From: Paenacidovorax caeni
GTDB taxonomy: Bacteria > Pseudomonadota > Gammaproteobacteria > Burkholderiales > Burkholderiaceae_C
Assembly (NCBI RefSeq): GCF_001298675.1
Contig: NZ_CYIG01000020.1
Span: forward strand, 1-64,000
DNA length: 64,000 nt
Direction of reading: 5' to 3'
Made by a program: the position numbers and the translations under genes
Notes under the pieces: generated by a model
The model's input: the letters and a program-made list of their open reading frames with translations, nothing else
What the model was told of the DNA's origin: nothing
Databases searched by the model: none
Shown: in pieces, positions 36,572-46,365 of the stretch
Layout of the letters: each line of letters begins with the position of its first letter
Position numbering within the stretch: position 1 is the stretch's first letter

Positions 36572-39295
36572 TCAATCGGTGCCGTCAGCCAGCGCGCGCG
36601 TTACGACTTCGCGCACGTCGTTGGACAGGTCGGTCTTGGCGGCCACGCGGGCAATGGCTTCGCGGGCCGCGGTGCGGTAGGGCTCGGCCAGCTTGCGCCA
36701 GCGGTCCAGCGCGCGCGACAGACGGGCGGCCACCTGGGGGTTGAGGGCGTCGAGTTCCAGCACGCGGTCGGCCCAGAACACGTAGCCCGCCGCATCGGCG
36801 CGGTGGAAGGCGCCCGGATTGGCGCTGCAGTAGCTGAAGATCACGCTGCGCGCGCGGTTGGGGTTCTTGAGCGAGAACTGCGGGTGCTTCATGAGCTGGC
36901 GCACGGCCGGCAGCACGTCGCCGCCACGGTCGGGCGCGCTGGCCTGCAGGGCGAACCACTTGTCGATGACCAGCGCCTCGTCTTTGAACAGGGCATGGAA
37001 ACGCGCCAGCGCCGGCTGGGCCAGCTCGTGGCCGCTGCTGACGAGGGCCGACAGCGCATTAAAGCGGTCGGTCATGTTGGTCGCCGTCTTGAAGCGCTGG
37101 TAGGTCTTGCCGGGCCAAACCGTGTCCCCGCTGGTGCGGGCCGCCAGGCACAGCATGGACAGCGCCAGGCCAGCCAGCGCGCGGCGGCCGGTGCTCACCG
37201 CATCAGGCCGGTAGGCACCGCAGTCCTGGTGCTCTTCCCAAGCCCAGGCCCAGTCGGCCTGCAGTTCGTCGGCCAACTGGGCACGCATGGCTTCGCGAAC
37301 CGCGTGGATACGCTGCGGATCGACCACGTCGAGCTGCTCGGCGATGTAGGCCTCGGAGGGCAGGGTGAGCACCAGCTCCTTGAACGCCGCGTCAAGCTGC
37401 GGGTGCCGCAGCACCTCGCGCATGGCCTGCACGAATGCGGGGTGCAAGGGTTTTTCGGCTCCAGCGCTTTCCTGGTCTGCGCTACCAGCTATTGCATTGA
37501 TAGCAAAGCGCAGTGCCAGGCGCTGGCCCGCTTCCCAGCGGTTGAACGCATCGCTGTCGTGGGCCAGCAGGGTCAGCAGTTCGGCATCGCTGTAGGCGCA
37601 GTCCAGCACCACCGGGGCGCTGAAACCGCGCAGCAGCGACGGCACGGGTGCGCTATCCAGGTGGACGAAGGTGAGCGTCAGCTGCGGCTCGGCCAGCACC
37701 ACGGTACGCTCGGTGGCGCCAGGTGCGGCTTCGCCGGCCAGTTGCAGCGGCAGGGCGGTGCCGTCCGGCGCCAGCAGGCCCAGGGTGACCGGGATGACGA
37801 AGGGCTGCTTCTCTGCTTGTCCCGGCGTGTGTGGGCAGCTTTGCGTCAGCGTGAGGGTGTAGCTGCGGGCCGCTGCGTCGTACTGTCCTTCGGCTCGCAC
37901 GCGCGGCGTACCGGCCTGGCTGTACCAGCGCTTGAAGGGCTCCAGCCGATTGGCAAGCTCACTGCCCGGGTTGGCGTCGGCAATGGCCTGGGCGAAGTCG
38001 TCGCAGGTTACGGCTTGGCCGTCGTGGCGCTCGAAGTAGAGCTTCATGCCCCGGGCGAAGCCCTCGCGGCCCACCAGGTTGTGCTGCATGCGCACGACCT
38101 CGGCACCCTTTTCGTAGATGGTGACGGTGTAGAAGTTGTTGATTTCAACGTAGCTGTCGGGCCGCACCGGGTGGGCCATGGGGCCGGCATCCTCGGGGAA
38201 CTGCACGGTGCGCAGCACGCGCACGTCCTCAATGCGCTTGACGGCGCGTGCCGAGGCGCTGCCCGCCATGTCCATGCTGAATTCCTGGTCGCGGAACACG
38301 GTCAGGCCCTCTTTCAGCGAGAGCTGGAACCAGTCGCGGCAGGTGACGCGGTTGCCGGTCCAGTTGTGGAAGTACTCGTGCCCGACCACGCTTTCGATGT
38401 TGGCGAAATCGACATCGGTCGCGGTGGACTGGCTGGCCAGTACGAACTTGGTGTTGAAGACGTTCAGGCCCTTGTTCTCCATCGCACCCATGTTGAAGTC
38501 GCTGGTGGCGACGATCATGAAGCGGTCGAGGTCGAGCGAGAGGCCGAAGCGCGCCTCGTCCCAGGCGATGCTGGCCATGAGCGAGTTCATGGCGTGCTCG
38601 GTCTTCTCCAGGTCGCCGGGGCGCACGTACACCTGCAGCAGGTGCTCGCGCCCCGCGCGGCTCTTGATCTTCTGCTCGCGTGCCACCAGCTTGCCGGCCA
38701 CCAGGGCGAACAGATAGCAGGGCTTTTTGTGGGGGTCGACCCACTTGGCGAAATGCCGGGGGCCGTTGGGGCCGTCTTCCAGCGCGCCGCTGTCCACCAG
38801 GTTGCCGTTGGACAGCAGCACCGGGTAGGCCACCTTGTCGGCGCGCAGCGTGACGGTGTAGCTGGCCATCACGTCGGGCCGGTCGAGGAAGTAGGTGATG
38901 CGCCGGAAGCCCTCGGCCTCACACTGTGTGAAGAAGGTGTCGCCGCTCACGTACAGGCCCGACAGCTGGGTGTTCTTTGCCGGCGCGCAGGTGGTGAAGA
39001 TCTCCAGCTCGAACGGCGCATCGCCCTCGGGCAGGTTCTCCAGCACCAGTTGGCCACCTTCCATCTTGAACGAGGTGCCCGCGCCGTTGACCAGCACGCG
39101 CGCCAGGTTCAGCTCTTCGCCATCGAGGCGCAGCGGCTGGGGCGCCACGGCCGGGTTGCGGCGCAGGCGCATTTTGTTCAGCACGCGGGTCTTGACGGGG
39201 TCGAGGTCGAATGCGAGGTCCACCGTGTCGATCCAGTACGCCGGAGGCGCATAGTCGAGGCGGTGGATGGCGGTGGCTTGTCCTTCTTTCATCAT
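36572..39295 (-). CDS. pepN: Aminopeptidase N (with in-frame repeat insertion)
   Basis: The 907-residue M1 zinc metallopeptidase removes N-terminal residues from peptides in the cytoplasm. The exopeptidase motif GAMENKG and the zinc site [14 protein letters not shown] (HExxH plus the later Glu) are intact. The C-terminal ARM-like helical domain is full length. Between LALR and [12 protein letters not shown] the linker ([20 protein letters not shown]) is encoded by a GATAGC element, in the region where E. coli PepN has an unrelated surface segment of similar length. AAGGA precedes the double ATG; the second (39292) has better spacing. The prfB stop is 6 nt upstream. Confidence 0.95.
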   Translation of the reverse strand: MMKEGQATAIHRLDYAPPAYWIDTVDLAFDLDPVKTRVLNKMRLRRNPAVAPQPLRLDGEELNLARVLVNGAGTSFKMEGGQLVLENLPEGDAPFELEIFTTCAPAKNTQLSGLYVSGDTFFTQCEAEGFRRITYFLDRPDVMASYTVTLRADKVAYPVLLSNGNLVDSGALEDGPNGPRHFAKWVDPHKKPCYLFALVAGKLVAREQKIKSRAGREHLLQVYVRPGDLEKTEHAMNSLMASIAWDEARFGLSLDLDRFMIVATSDFNMGAMENKGLNVFNTKFVLASQSTATDVDFANIESVVGHEYFHNWTGNRVTCRDWFQLSLKEGLTVFRDQEFSMDMAGSASARAVKRIEDVRVLRTVQFPEDAGPMAHPVRPDSYVEINNFYTVTIYEKGAEVVRMQHNLVGREGFARGMKLYFERHDGQAVTCDDFAQAIADANPGSELANRLEPFKRWYSQAGTPRVRAEGQYDAAARSYTLTLTQSCPHTPGQAEKQPFVIPVTLGLLAPDGTALPLQLAGEAAPGATERTVVLAEPQLTLTFVHLDSAPVPSLLRGFSAPVVLDCAYSDAELLTLLAHDSDAFNRWEAGQRLALRFAINAIAGSADQESAGAEKPLHPAFVQAMREVLRHPQLDAAFKELVLTLPSEAYIAEQLDVVDPQRIHAVREAMRAQLADELQADWAWAWEEHQDCGAYRPDAVSTGRRALAGLALSMLCLAARTSGDTVWPGKTYQRFKTATNMTDRFNALSALVSSGHELAQPALARFHALFKDEALVIDKWFALQASAPDRGGDVLPAVRQLMKHPQFSLKNPNRARSVIFSYCSANPGAFHRADAAGYVFWADRVLELDALNPQVAARLSRALDRWRKLAEPYRTAAREAIARVAAKTDLSNDVREVVTRALADGTD
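37451..37510 (-). repeat. GATAGC element copy 7, inside pepN
   Basis: On the coding (minus) strand: CTTTGCTATCAATGCAATAGCTGG, interrupted as GCTATCAATGCA then ATAGCTGG, followed by TAGCGCAGACC, AGGAAAGCGCTGG and AGCCGAAAAACC. The GCTATC...ATAGC left pair and the AAGCGCTGG second half match the intergenic copies. It is translated as [20 protein letters not shown] without disrupting the frame. Confidence 0.8.
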
Positions 39296-39301
39296 GCTTC
39301 C

Positions 39302-40406
39302 TTAAACGCCCTGCTTGAGCGAGGCTTCGATGAACACGTCCAGGTCGCCGTCCAGCACCTTCTGTGTGGCGGAGACTTCAACGTTGGTGCGCAGGTCCTT
39401 GATGCGGCTGTTGTCCAGCACGTACGAGCGGATCTGGTGGCCCCAGCCCACATCGGTTTTGGTGTCTTCCAGCTTCTGCTGTTCTTCCATGCGCTTGCGC
39501 ATCTCGAAGTCGTACAGGCGCGAGCGCAGGCGCTGCCACGCCACATCGCGGTTGCTGTGCTGGCTGCGGCCGTCCTGGCACTGCACGACGATGCCGGTCG
39601 GAATGTGCGTCAGGCGCACGGCCGAGTCGGTCTTGTTGATGTGCTGCCCGCCCGCACCGGAAGCGCGGAAGGTGTCGGTGCGCACGTCGGCAGGGTTGAT
39701 GTTGATCTCGATCGAGTCGTCGATCTCGGGGTAAACGAACAGCGAGGCAAACGAGGTGTGGCGGCCGCCCGAGCTGTCGAACGGGCTCTTGCGCACCAGG
39801 CGGTGCACGCCGGTTTCGGTGCGCAGCAGGCCATAGGCGTATTCGCCCTCGATCTTGATCGTGGCACTCTTGATGCCGGCCACGTCGCCAGGGGTTTCGT
39901 CTTCCACCGTGGCCTTGAAGCCCTTGCGCTCGGCGTACTTCAGGTACTGGCGCAGCAGCATGCTGGCCCAGTCGCAGGCCTCGGTGCCACCGGCGCCGGC
40001 CTGGATGTCCACGAAGCAGTTGAGCGGGTCGGCCTCGTTGCTGAACATGCGGCGGAACTCCAGCTCCTCGATCAGCGGGCGCAGCTTGGCGGTTTCGGCC
40101 TCGATGGTTTCCAGGCCCGTGTCGTCGCCTTCTTCCTTGCTCATTTCATAGAGCTCGGCGTTGTCGGCCAGTTCGGTGGTGAGCTTTTGCAGCGTCAGCA
40201 CCACGGCGTCGAGCGACTTCTTTTCCTTGCCCAGTTCCTGGGCCTTTTTCGGGTCGTTCCAGACGCCGGGGTCTTCCAGCGAGGCGTTTACCGTGCGCAG
40301 GCGTTCGTACTTAGCATCGTAGTCAAAGATACCTCCGTAACTCTTGCGTCCGGTTCGACAGGTCTTCGAGGGTGGTGCCGATGAGGTTGATGCGTTCTGC
40401 TTCCAT
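39302..40406 (-). CDS. prfB: Peptide chain release factor 2 (programmed +1 frameshift)
   Basis: RF2 ends translation at UGA and UAA. The gene is in two frames: 27 codons from the ATG at 40406 ([20 protein letters not shown]...) to an in-frame UGA at 40323-40325, then the +1 frame from Asp28 to the TAA at 39302-39304, in all 367 residues. Landmarks are the stop-recognition SPFDSS motif (RF2 type) and the catalytic GGQ in [18 protein letters not shown]. The product therefore autoregulates through its own UGA. It is the first gene of prfB-pepN-fbp. Confidence 0.96.
40322..40337 (-). promoter_or_regulatory. prfB programmed +1 frameshift site
   Basis: CGGAGG, then TAT, CTT, TGA, C on the coding strand. 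It has the same layout as E. coli prfB: an internal Shine-Dalgarno-like box three nt before the CTT slip codon, followed by UGA and C. When RF2 is scarce the ribosome shifts +1 on CTT and reads GAC. Confidence 0.97.
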
Positions 40407-40496
40407 GGTGCGGGTGTCCTGGCTCTTGATTTGAAATAACCCGCGATTTTCTCATGGGATGCTTTTCCCGCCGGCGCGCCGCTGCGCGGGGCGTGT

Positions 40497-40527
40497 CGCG
40501 CCACACCGGTAAACCCGATGTGGCGCG
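40497..40527. other. Hairpin downstream of the clostripain-like gene
   Basis: CGCGCCACA (40497-40505) and its perfect complement at 40519-40527 flank a 13-nt loop, 9 nt beyond the 3' end of the leftward peptidase gene. No T run follows. It could be a Rho-assisted stop or simply part of the prfB upstream region. Confidence 0.45.
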
Positions 40528-40536
40528 GCACCCGGC

Positions 40537-42405
40537 TTACAGCACGAGCCCGGGTGTTGAGCTGCGCAACTGGCCGGTCAGATCCGACGCCACCATGTGC
40601 AGGGTGTAGTACTCCACTGGCGGTGGAGGCGCTTGCAGGGTCACCAGCCAGTCCCCTTCTGGGGCCGTGAGCGCGATATCGGCAGGCTCCCAGGCATGGG
40701 TTTCCAGGTTCAGGCGCTGCGGCTGGTACTGTTCGCCAGGGGACAGCGTGAGCATGGCGGCGGAGGAGCCCGCCAGCGTGCCCTGCGCGACGAACCAGCG
40801 GATGCGCAGGCGGCCGTCGCTCTCGCGCATGGCCATCAGCAGGCCGTTGTCGTCGCGGCCGCCGTCCACCCGCAGCACGGGAATCTGGTACAGGCTGTCG
40901 TCCTGCGGGTCTTCCGGCAGCAGCGTGACGAACTGGCCTTGCACCATGGGCCAGAGCTGGTGGCGCGCCATGCGTATCTGCTGGTCCTGGACGGTGGCCG
41001 CCTGCATCGACACCGCCATGCCGTCCACGGCCAGGGCGCAAAAGCCTTCGTCGAACGGGCGCGTGAGCACCGGCAACGCCTTTTGCAGCGTGGGGCGGGG
41101 CACCGTACGCACGTCGGCCACGGCCACGCCGCCCTCGATGCGGGGCGTGCCCACGTCGATGTACGGCATCTGGTCGCTGGCGGCAAAGGCCGTATAGGTG
41201 TCGATGAGCGCGTGGTAGGTCGATGAGAACGGCACCGCGCGGTATTTCGCCAGCAGTTGGGCATTTAGCGTGGAGTAGAGCGGGAAATACATCATCAGGC
41301 CATAGGCGTCGTCTTCGCCGCCATCGGCGTGCACCACCATCGCGCCGAAGGCCGCGTCGAACTGGCTGACCAGTGCCGCCGGCAGCATGTCCACCTTGGC
41401 GAGTTCATGGATCCATGACTTCACGTCCACCAGGTCCGCATCGGTCTGGAACAGGTTGGACTGGAAGTCCTGCGCCGCGCGCCGCGCCACGGCGATGGCC
41501 CACCAGGCTTGCAGCCCCTGGGAGGCAATGGCGCTCTGGAGCGTGAGCGCCACCTGGTCCAGCACCTGCACCAGCGCCGCGGTCTTGCCCAGGTCGGAGA
41601 CCGAGTAGGCCGTGAAATCCAGCGGGTCGGTTTCGTCGAACGCCTTGTAGCTGTCCACGATGGCGCGGCCCAGGGCGTCTCCCCTGGCTTGCGGGTTGGC
41701 GGCGATGAAATCCACTACCTTGGTCCAGTCCCAGCCGGTGGTGACCTCCTCGGAGCCCACCAGGTAGCGGCCGTGCGGGGCCAGCCCCGAGGCCACCTCC
41801 AGGCTGGCCATCAGGCAGCAGTCGAAGCCGATCAGTTCGAAGCCCACGCCCGCGTTCTTCAGCGCCGAGGCAATGTCCGCCAGCGACAGCGCCTTGCCGC
41901 CACCCAGGGCCTTGTCGTTGCCGAAGCCGTGGATGGGGCCGCCGCCATGGTCCCACAGCGCCAGTGCGTACTGCCTGGCCGGGAACAGGCGCGTGCCCCA
42001 CTGGATGAAATCCTGCAGCGTCTGCGGCAGGTTCATGGCCACGGCGGGCGGTTGCTGGACATCCGGCAGGGCCTGCAGCGCCCAGCCCTCGGCCGTGCCC
42101 GGGCGCGGCACCAGGCGGTAGCGGCGCGTTTCCTGCATGTCGATGCCCGGGTATTGGCCTGCCGTGGCGCCACCGCCGATCTGCAGCACCACGCTCACGT
42201 TGGCGCTGTTGCGTGCCTTGAGCATGTTGAGCAGGTCGCGCTCGGCGCCGCTGCCATCCAGCAGGTCCGAGGCCACCAGATACACCAGCAGCGTGGTCTG
42301 CGCCGTGCTCGGCAAGTCCTCGCTGGGGCCGCTGCCACCGCAGGCTGTGAGCAAGCCCAGCAAGGGCAGGGCGGCGGAGTGCTGAAGCAGGGTGCGTCGT
42401 TTCAT
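40537..42405 (-). CDS. Clostripain-like (C11) cysteine peptidase lipoprotein
   Basis: The 622-residue secreted protein is related to the clostripain (C11) family. The catalytic pair is visible as His in [16 protein letters not shown] and Cys in [18 protein letters not shown]. The N-terminus [22 protein letters not shown] combines a twin-arginine-like start with a lipobox, suggesting Tat- or Sec-exported lipoprotein. The C-terminal half (about residues 400-620) is beta-rich and of unknown role. AAGGA lies upstream of the ATG at 42405. It stands alone, so the substrate is unknown. Confidence 0.82.
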   Translation of the reverse strand: MKRRTLLQHSAALPLLGLLTACGGSGPSEDLPSTAQTTLLVYLVASDLLDGSGAERDLLNMLKARNSANVSVVLQIGGGATAGQYPGIDMQETRRYRLVPRPGTAEGWALQALPDVQQPPAVAMNLPQTLQDFIQWGTRLFPARQYALALWDHGGGPIHGFGNDKALGGGKALSLADIASALKNAGVGFELIGFDCCLMASLEVASGLAPHGRYLVGSEEVTTGWDWTKVVDFIAANPQARGDALGRAIVDSYKAFDETDPLDFTAYSVSDLGKTAALVQVLDQVALTLQSAIASQGLQAWWAIAVARRAAQDFQSNLFQTDADLVDVKSWIHELAKVDMLPAALVSQFDAAFGAMVVHADGGEDDAYGLMMYFPLYSTLNAQLLAKYRAVPFSSTYHALIDTYTAFAASDQMPYIDVGTPRIEGGVAVADVRTVPRPTLQKALPVLTRPFDEGFCALAVDGMAVSMQAATVQDQQIRMARHQLWPMVQGQFVTLLPEDPQDDSLYQIPVLRVDGGRDDNGLLMAMRESDGRLRIRWFVAQGTLAGSSAAMLTLSPGEQYQPQRLNLETHAWEPADIALTAPEGDWLVTLQAPPPPVEYYTLHMVASDLTGQLRSSTPGLVL

Positions 42406-42566
42406 GCGGAGATCCTTCGGGTTGCGCAAATGCGCTGCAGTCTAGAGAAGCGTGCAGAGGGCGTCCATCGTACAAATGCATTAAGCGCATGTGCATGCGC
42501 TGTGCGCTCTCATGCCCAGAAATGCCGCCGTGCGGGGGCGCAGTCGTGGTGTCGCTGCGACCGATG

Positions 42567-42627
42567 GACTTCATTTTTGATAGCTTCTAGCGCTTGCTGC
42601 AAGCGGTTTTCAGGCCAAAATGCTGCG
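42567..42627 (+). repeat. GATAGC element copy 8 (upstream of yddG)
   Basis: TTCATTTTTGATAGCTTC, TAGCGCTTGCTGC, AAGCGG and TTTTCAGGCC with AAAATGC. It lies in the spacer between the divergent clostripain-like gene and the exporter, 30 nt before the exporter start. Confidence 0.8.
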
Positions 42628-42656
42628 TATTCCAAGCCTGCGGATAATCCCCGCCC

Positions 42657-43547
42657 ATGATTAGCAAGAACAGAGCCACGCTCATCGGCCTCATCGCCAT
42701 CGTCCTGTGGGCCTCCATCGTGGGGCTGATCCGTGGCGTCAGCCAGGGGCTGGGGGCCACGGGGGGCGCGGCCATGATCTACACCGTCGCCTCGGCGCTG
42801 CTGCTGGCCACGGTGGGCTTCACGCGGCTGCGCGACATGCCCCGGCGCTACCTGTTCTGGGGCAGCCTGCTGTTTGTTTCCTATGAGCTGTGCCTGTCGC
42901 TGTCTATCGGCTACGCCAACACGGGGCAGCAGGCCATCGAGGTGGGCATGGTCAACTACCTCTGGCCCACTTTCACCATGGTGGCGGCCATCCTTTTCAA
43001 CGGGCAGCGCGCCAACTGGCTTGTGGTGCCAGGGCTGCTGGTGTCGCTGGCCGGCATTGGCTGGGTGCTGGGGGGCGAGCGCGGCGTGGACCTGGCGGGC
43101 ATGCTGGAGAACGTGCAGGACAACCCCCTGAGCTACGGGCTGGCCTTTTCGGGCGCGCTGATCTGGGCCGCTTACTGCGCCGTCACGGCACGCATGGCCG
43201 AGGGCAAGAACGGCATCACGCTGTTCTTCATGCTCACGGCCCTGGCGCTGTGGGGCAAGTTCCTGGTGGGCGGGGGGGGCGGCATGCACTGGAGTGTGCC
43301 CACGGTTATCCAGCTGGCACTCGCGGCGGCGGCCATGGGGTTCGGCTATGCGGCGTGGAACGTGGGCATCCTGCATGGCAACGTCACCATCCTGGCGGGG
43401 GCGTCGTATTTCATCCCGGTGCTCTCGGCCTCGCTGGCGGCGGCGCTGCTGCGGGTGCCGCTGCCGGCCTCGTTCTGGATCGGCGCGTTCATGGTGTGCG
43501 GCGGGGCCATCCTGTGCTGGCTGGCAACGCGGGGCCGGGCGAGCTAG
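42657..43547 (+). CDS. yddG: Aromatic amino acid / drug exporter, YddG-like (EamA/DMT)
   Basis: The 296-residue DMT-superfamily carrier has about ten membrane helices in two EamA repeats. It shows features of the YddG group: LIGLIAIVLWASIVGLIRGVSQ at the start, QQAIEVGMVNYLWPTFTMV in the first repeat and AAWNVGILHGNVTILAGASYFIPVLSA in the second. E. coli YddG exports aromatic amino acids and paraquat. The substrate here is inferred only from family. The 30-nt leader after a GATAGC element carries no strong Shine-Dalgarno. Confidence 0.85.
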   Translation: MISKNRATLIGLIAIVLWASIVGLIRGVSQGLGATGGAAMIYTVASALLLATVGFTRLRDMPRRYLFWGSLLFVSYELCLSLSIGYANTGQQAIEVGMVNYLWPTFTMVAAILFNGQRANWLVVPGLLVSLAGIGWVLGGERGVDLAGMLENVQDNPLSYGLAFSGALIWAAYCAVTARMAEGKNGITLFFMLTALALWGKFLVGGGGGMHWSVPTVIQLALAAAAMGFGYAAWNVGILHGNVTILAGASYFIPVLSASLAAALLRVPLPASFWIGAFMVCGGAILCWLATRGRAS

Positions 43548-43561
43548 CCGTCTTGCCGCCT

Positions 43562-43578
43562 CGCTGCGTCACGCAGCG
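43562..43578 (+). terminator. Short hairpin after yddG
   Basis: CGCTGCGT (43562-43569) and ACGCAGCG (43571-43578) form a near-perfect palindrome 14 nt after the yddG stop, without a T run. It is a weak terminator at best. Confidence 0.4.
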
Positions 43579-43617
43579 GACATGCCGCGCCGGGGTGGTG
43601 CTTTCATAATTTGCCGC

Positions 43618-45456
43618 ATGACCACCTCCCTTCGCTCCACCCTCGATTTTTTGCTCTACGACTGGTTGCAAGCGGGTTCGCTCACCGCGCGTGCGCGCTT
43701 CGCCGACCACTCGCGCGAGACCTTTGATGCCGTGCTCGATACCTGCGAGCGCATCGCGCGCGAGAAGTACGCGCCGTTCAACCGCACTGTGGACACGCAA
43801 GAGCCGCAGTTCGACGGCGAGAAGGTCATCCTGCCGCAGTGCACCTATGACGCGCGCAAGGCCTTTGCCGACAGCGGCATGCTCAGCGCCGCGCAGGACT
43901 ATGAAATGGGCGGCATGCAACTGCCCTACGTGGTCGAGTCGGCGGCGGGCAGCTTCTTCGCCTGCGCGTCCATCAGCATCGGCTCCAACTTGCTGACCAC
44001 CGGCAACGCCAACGCCATCCTGGTGCACGGCACGCCCATGCAGCAGCAGGTGTTTGCCGCCAACGAGTTCAACGGCCGCTGGGCGGGCACCATGTGCCTG
44101 AGCGAGCCGCAGGCTGGCTCTTCCTTGAGCGACATCACCACCCGCGCCGAAGCCGATGGCGAGGGTTTCGAGGCCGACCCGCTGGGCCCGCGCTACCGCC
44201 TGCGCGGCAACAAGATGTGGATCAGCTCGGGCGACCATGAGCTGACCGAAAACATCGTGCACCTCGTGCTGGCCAAGATTCCGGGGCCCGACGGCAAGCT
44301 GGTGCCGGGCGTGAAGGGCATCTCGCTGTTCATCGTGCCCAAGAAACTGGTGGACACCGAAGGCAACCTGACCGGCGAGCGCAACGACGTAGCCCTGGCC
44401 GGCCTGAACCACAAGCTGGGCTGGCGCGGCACCACCAACACGCTGCTGAATTTTGGCGAAGGCAAGTACCCCGTGCGTGGTGGTGCGGGCGCCATCGGCT
44501 ACCTGGTGGGCAAGCCGGGCGAGGGCCTCAAGTGCATGTTCCACATGATGAACGAGGCGCGCATCTCCATCGGCATGGCCGCCACCATGCTGGGCTTGGC
44601 GGGCTACTACGCCAGCCTGGACTACGCCAAGACGCGCCTGCAGGGCCGTCCGGTCGGCAATGGCGGCAAGGACGCCAGCGCGCCCCAGGTGCGTCTGATC
44701 GAGCATGCCGACGTCAAGCGCATGCTGCTGGCACAAAAGAGCTACAGCGAGGGCGCGCTGGCGCTCAACCTGTATTGCGCCAAGCTGGTGGACGAGGGCC
44801 GCACGGGCGATGCCGAGGCCGCCGCCCAGGCCAAGCTGCTGCTGGAGGTGCTCACGCCCATCGCCAAGAGCTGGCCCAGCGAGTTCTGCCTGGAGGCCAA
44901 CTCGCTGGCCATCCAGATCCACGGCGGCTACGGCTACACGCGCGACTTCCCGGTGGAGCAGTACTGGCGCGACAACCGCCTGAACATGATCCACGAGGGC
45001 ACGCACGGCATCCAGGCCGCCGACCTGCTGGGCCGCAAGGTCGTGATGCAAGGCGGAGCCGGGCTGCAGCTGTTGGCGCGCACCATCGAAGCCACCCTTG
45101 CCAAGGCGCGCCAGCACCCGGCGCTGGCGGTGTACGCAGGCCAGCTCGCCCAGGCGCTGCAGGACGTGGGCGAAGCCACCCAGGCCGCCTGGGCCACGGG
45201 CAACCCGGGCGAGGCCCTGGCCAATGCCGTGCCCTACATGCAGGCCTTCGGCCATGTGGTGTTGGCATGGATGTGGCTTGACGTGGCGTGCAGCGTGCTC
45301 GCTGCGGATGCTACGCTTTCAGTAGCTGCTAGCGCTGGCCGCATGGGCGCTACACGCTATTTCTTTCATTACGAGCTGCCGAAGATCGGCGCCTGGCTGG
45401 CCGTGGTGCGCACGCGCGATGCCACCTGCGCAGGGCTGGCCGAAGACGCCTTCTGA
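43618..45456 (+). CDS. Acyl-CoA dehydrogenase (long, with C-terminal extension)
   Basis: The 612-residue FAD enzyme oxidises an acyl-CoA to the enoyl-CoA. The length and architecture match the group with an extra N-terminal domain and a C-terminal acetyl-CoA-dehydrogenase-like domain. Visible motifs are TMCLSEPQAGSSLSD, RLRGNKMWISSGDHELTENIVHLVLAK and the C-terminal IQIHGGYGYTRDFPVEQYWRDNRLNMIHEGTHGIQ. The catalytic base is presumably in that EGT segment. Near the end, ATLSVAASAGRMGATRYFF appears to include a GATAGC element remnant. CATAAT at 43605-43610, 7 nt before the ATG, suggests a near-leaderless transcript. It heads a five-gene lipid or acyl metabolism cluster. Confidence 0.92.
   Translation: MTTSLRSTLDFLLYDWLQAGSLTARARFADHSRETFDAVLDTCERIAREKYAPFNRTVDTQEPQFDGEKVILPQCTYDARKAFADSGMLSAAQDYEMGGMQLPYVVESAAGSFFACASISIGSNLLTTGNANAILVHGTPMQQQVFAANEFNGRWAGTMCLSEPQAGSSLSDITTRAEADGEGFEADPLGPRYRLRGNKMWISSGDHELTENIVHLVLAKIPGPDGKLVPGVKGISLFIVPKKLVDTEGNLTGERNDVALAGLNHKLGWRGTTNTLLNFGEGKYPVRGGAGAIGYLVGKPGEGLKCMFHMMNEARISIGMAATMLGLAGYYASLDYAKTRLQGRPVGNGGKDASAPQVRLIEHADVKRMLLAQKSYSEGALALNLYCAKLVDEGRTGDAEAAAQAKLLLEVLTPIAKSWPSEFCLEANSLAIQIHGGYGYTRDFPVEQYWRDNRLNMIHEGTHGIQAADLLGRKVVMQGGAGLQLLARTIEATLAKARQHPALAVYAGQLAQALQDVGEATQAAWATGNPGEALANAVPYMQAFGHVVLAWMWLDVACSVLAADATLSVAASAGRMGATRYFFHYELPKIGAWLAVVRTRDATCAGLAEDAF
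45310..45370 (+). repeat. GATAGC-like element copy 9, inside the acyl-CoA dehydrogenase gene (diverged)
   Basis: TACGCTTTCAGTAGCTGC, TAGCGCTGGCC and GGGCGCTACACGC retain the left part and core box but the right half is diverged. It is read in the frame giving LSVAASA, the same frame as the pepN and ygfZ copies. Confidence 0.5.
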
Positions 45457-45563
45457 GACGCTTGCGGGCAGCCAAACCTGTGCCAATCGCACAGGCGACA
45501 GCCGCGCTGCCCGGCTCTCTTCACAATACTTTTTCGCAAGAACCACTATCAGGAGAACACACC

Positions 45564-46355
45564 ATGGCGCGCAGCGTGCAACAACTTTTCGATCTCACGG
45601 GCCAGACCGCCCTCGTCACCGGCGGCTCGCGCGGTCTGGGCCTGCAGATGGCGCAGGCGCTGGGCGAAGCGGGCGCGCGTGTCATGCTCACCTCGCGCAA
45701 GGCGGCGGACCTGGAGCAGGCCGCGGCCGAGCTGCAGGCCCAGGGCATCGACGCGCGCTGGATCGCCGCCGACTGCGCCAAGGAGGAGGACATCGCCCGC
45801 CTGGCCTCTGAGACGCTGCAGCGCATGGGCCATGTGGACATTCTCGTGAACAACGCCGGCGCGAGTTGGGGCGCACCGGCAGAAGACCACCCGCTGGCCG
45901 CCTGGGACAAGGTCATGAACCTGAACGTGCGCGGCTACTTCCTGCTGTCGCAGGCCATCGCCAAGCACAGCATGATTCCGCGCCAAAGCGGCCGCATCAT
46001 CAACATCGCCTCCATCGCCGGGCTGGGTGGTAACCCCGTGGGCATGAAGACCATTGCCTACAACACCTCCAAGGGCGCGGTGCTGAATTTCACGCGCGCC
46101 CTGGCGGGCGAGTGGGGCGTGCACGGCATCACGGTGAATGCCATCTGCCCCGGCTTCTTCCGCACCAAGATGGCCGAGGTGCTCATCGACACCCTGGGCG
46201 AGGATGAAATGAAGCGCCACGCCCCCCTGCGCCGTCTGGGCGACGATGAAGACCTCAAGGGCATCACCATGCTCTATGCCAGCGCCGCAGGCAAGCACAT
46301 CACCGGCCAGTGGATGGCGGTGGACGGTGGCGTGAGCGCGCTCGTCGGCGGCTGA
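45564..46355 (+). CDS. Short-chain dehydrogenase/reductase
   Basis: The 263-residue classical SDR binds NAD(P) at TGGSRGLGLQ (about 19-28), has the NNAG strand end (VDILVNNAGAS) and the catalytic set Ser (IINIASIAG), Tyr and Lys (IAYNTSKGAVLNF). The C-terminus has GQWMAVDGGVSALVGG. AGGAG precedes the ATG at 45564. The position between acyl-CoA dehydrogenase and a thioesterase suggests an acyl or hydroxyacyl substrate, but SDR specificity cannot be read from sequence. Confidence 0.93.
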   Translation: MARSVQQLFDLTGQTALVTGGSRGLGLQMAQALGEAGARVMLTSRKAADLEQAAAELQAQGIDARWIAADCAKEEDIARLASETLQRMGHVDILVNNAGASWGAPAEDHPLAAWDKVMNLNVRGYFLLSQAIAKHSMIPRQSGRIINIASIAGLGGNPVGMKTIAYNTSKGAVLNFTRALAGEWGVHGITVNAICPGFFRTKMAEVLIDTLGEDEMKRHAPLRRLGDDEDLKGITMLYASAAGKHITGQWMAVDGGVSALVGG

Positions 46356-46365
46356 GCGGCGACGG

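Noticed and set aside
36803-40384. A 1193-codon plus-strand frame opposite pepN and prfB
   Set aside because: Same antisense pattern; the two real genes have complete catalytic motifs.
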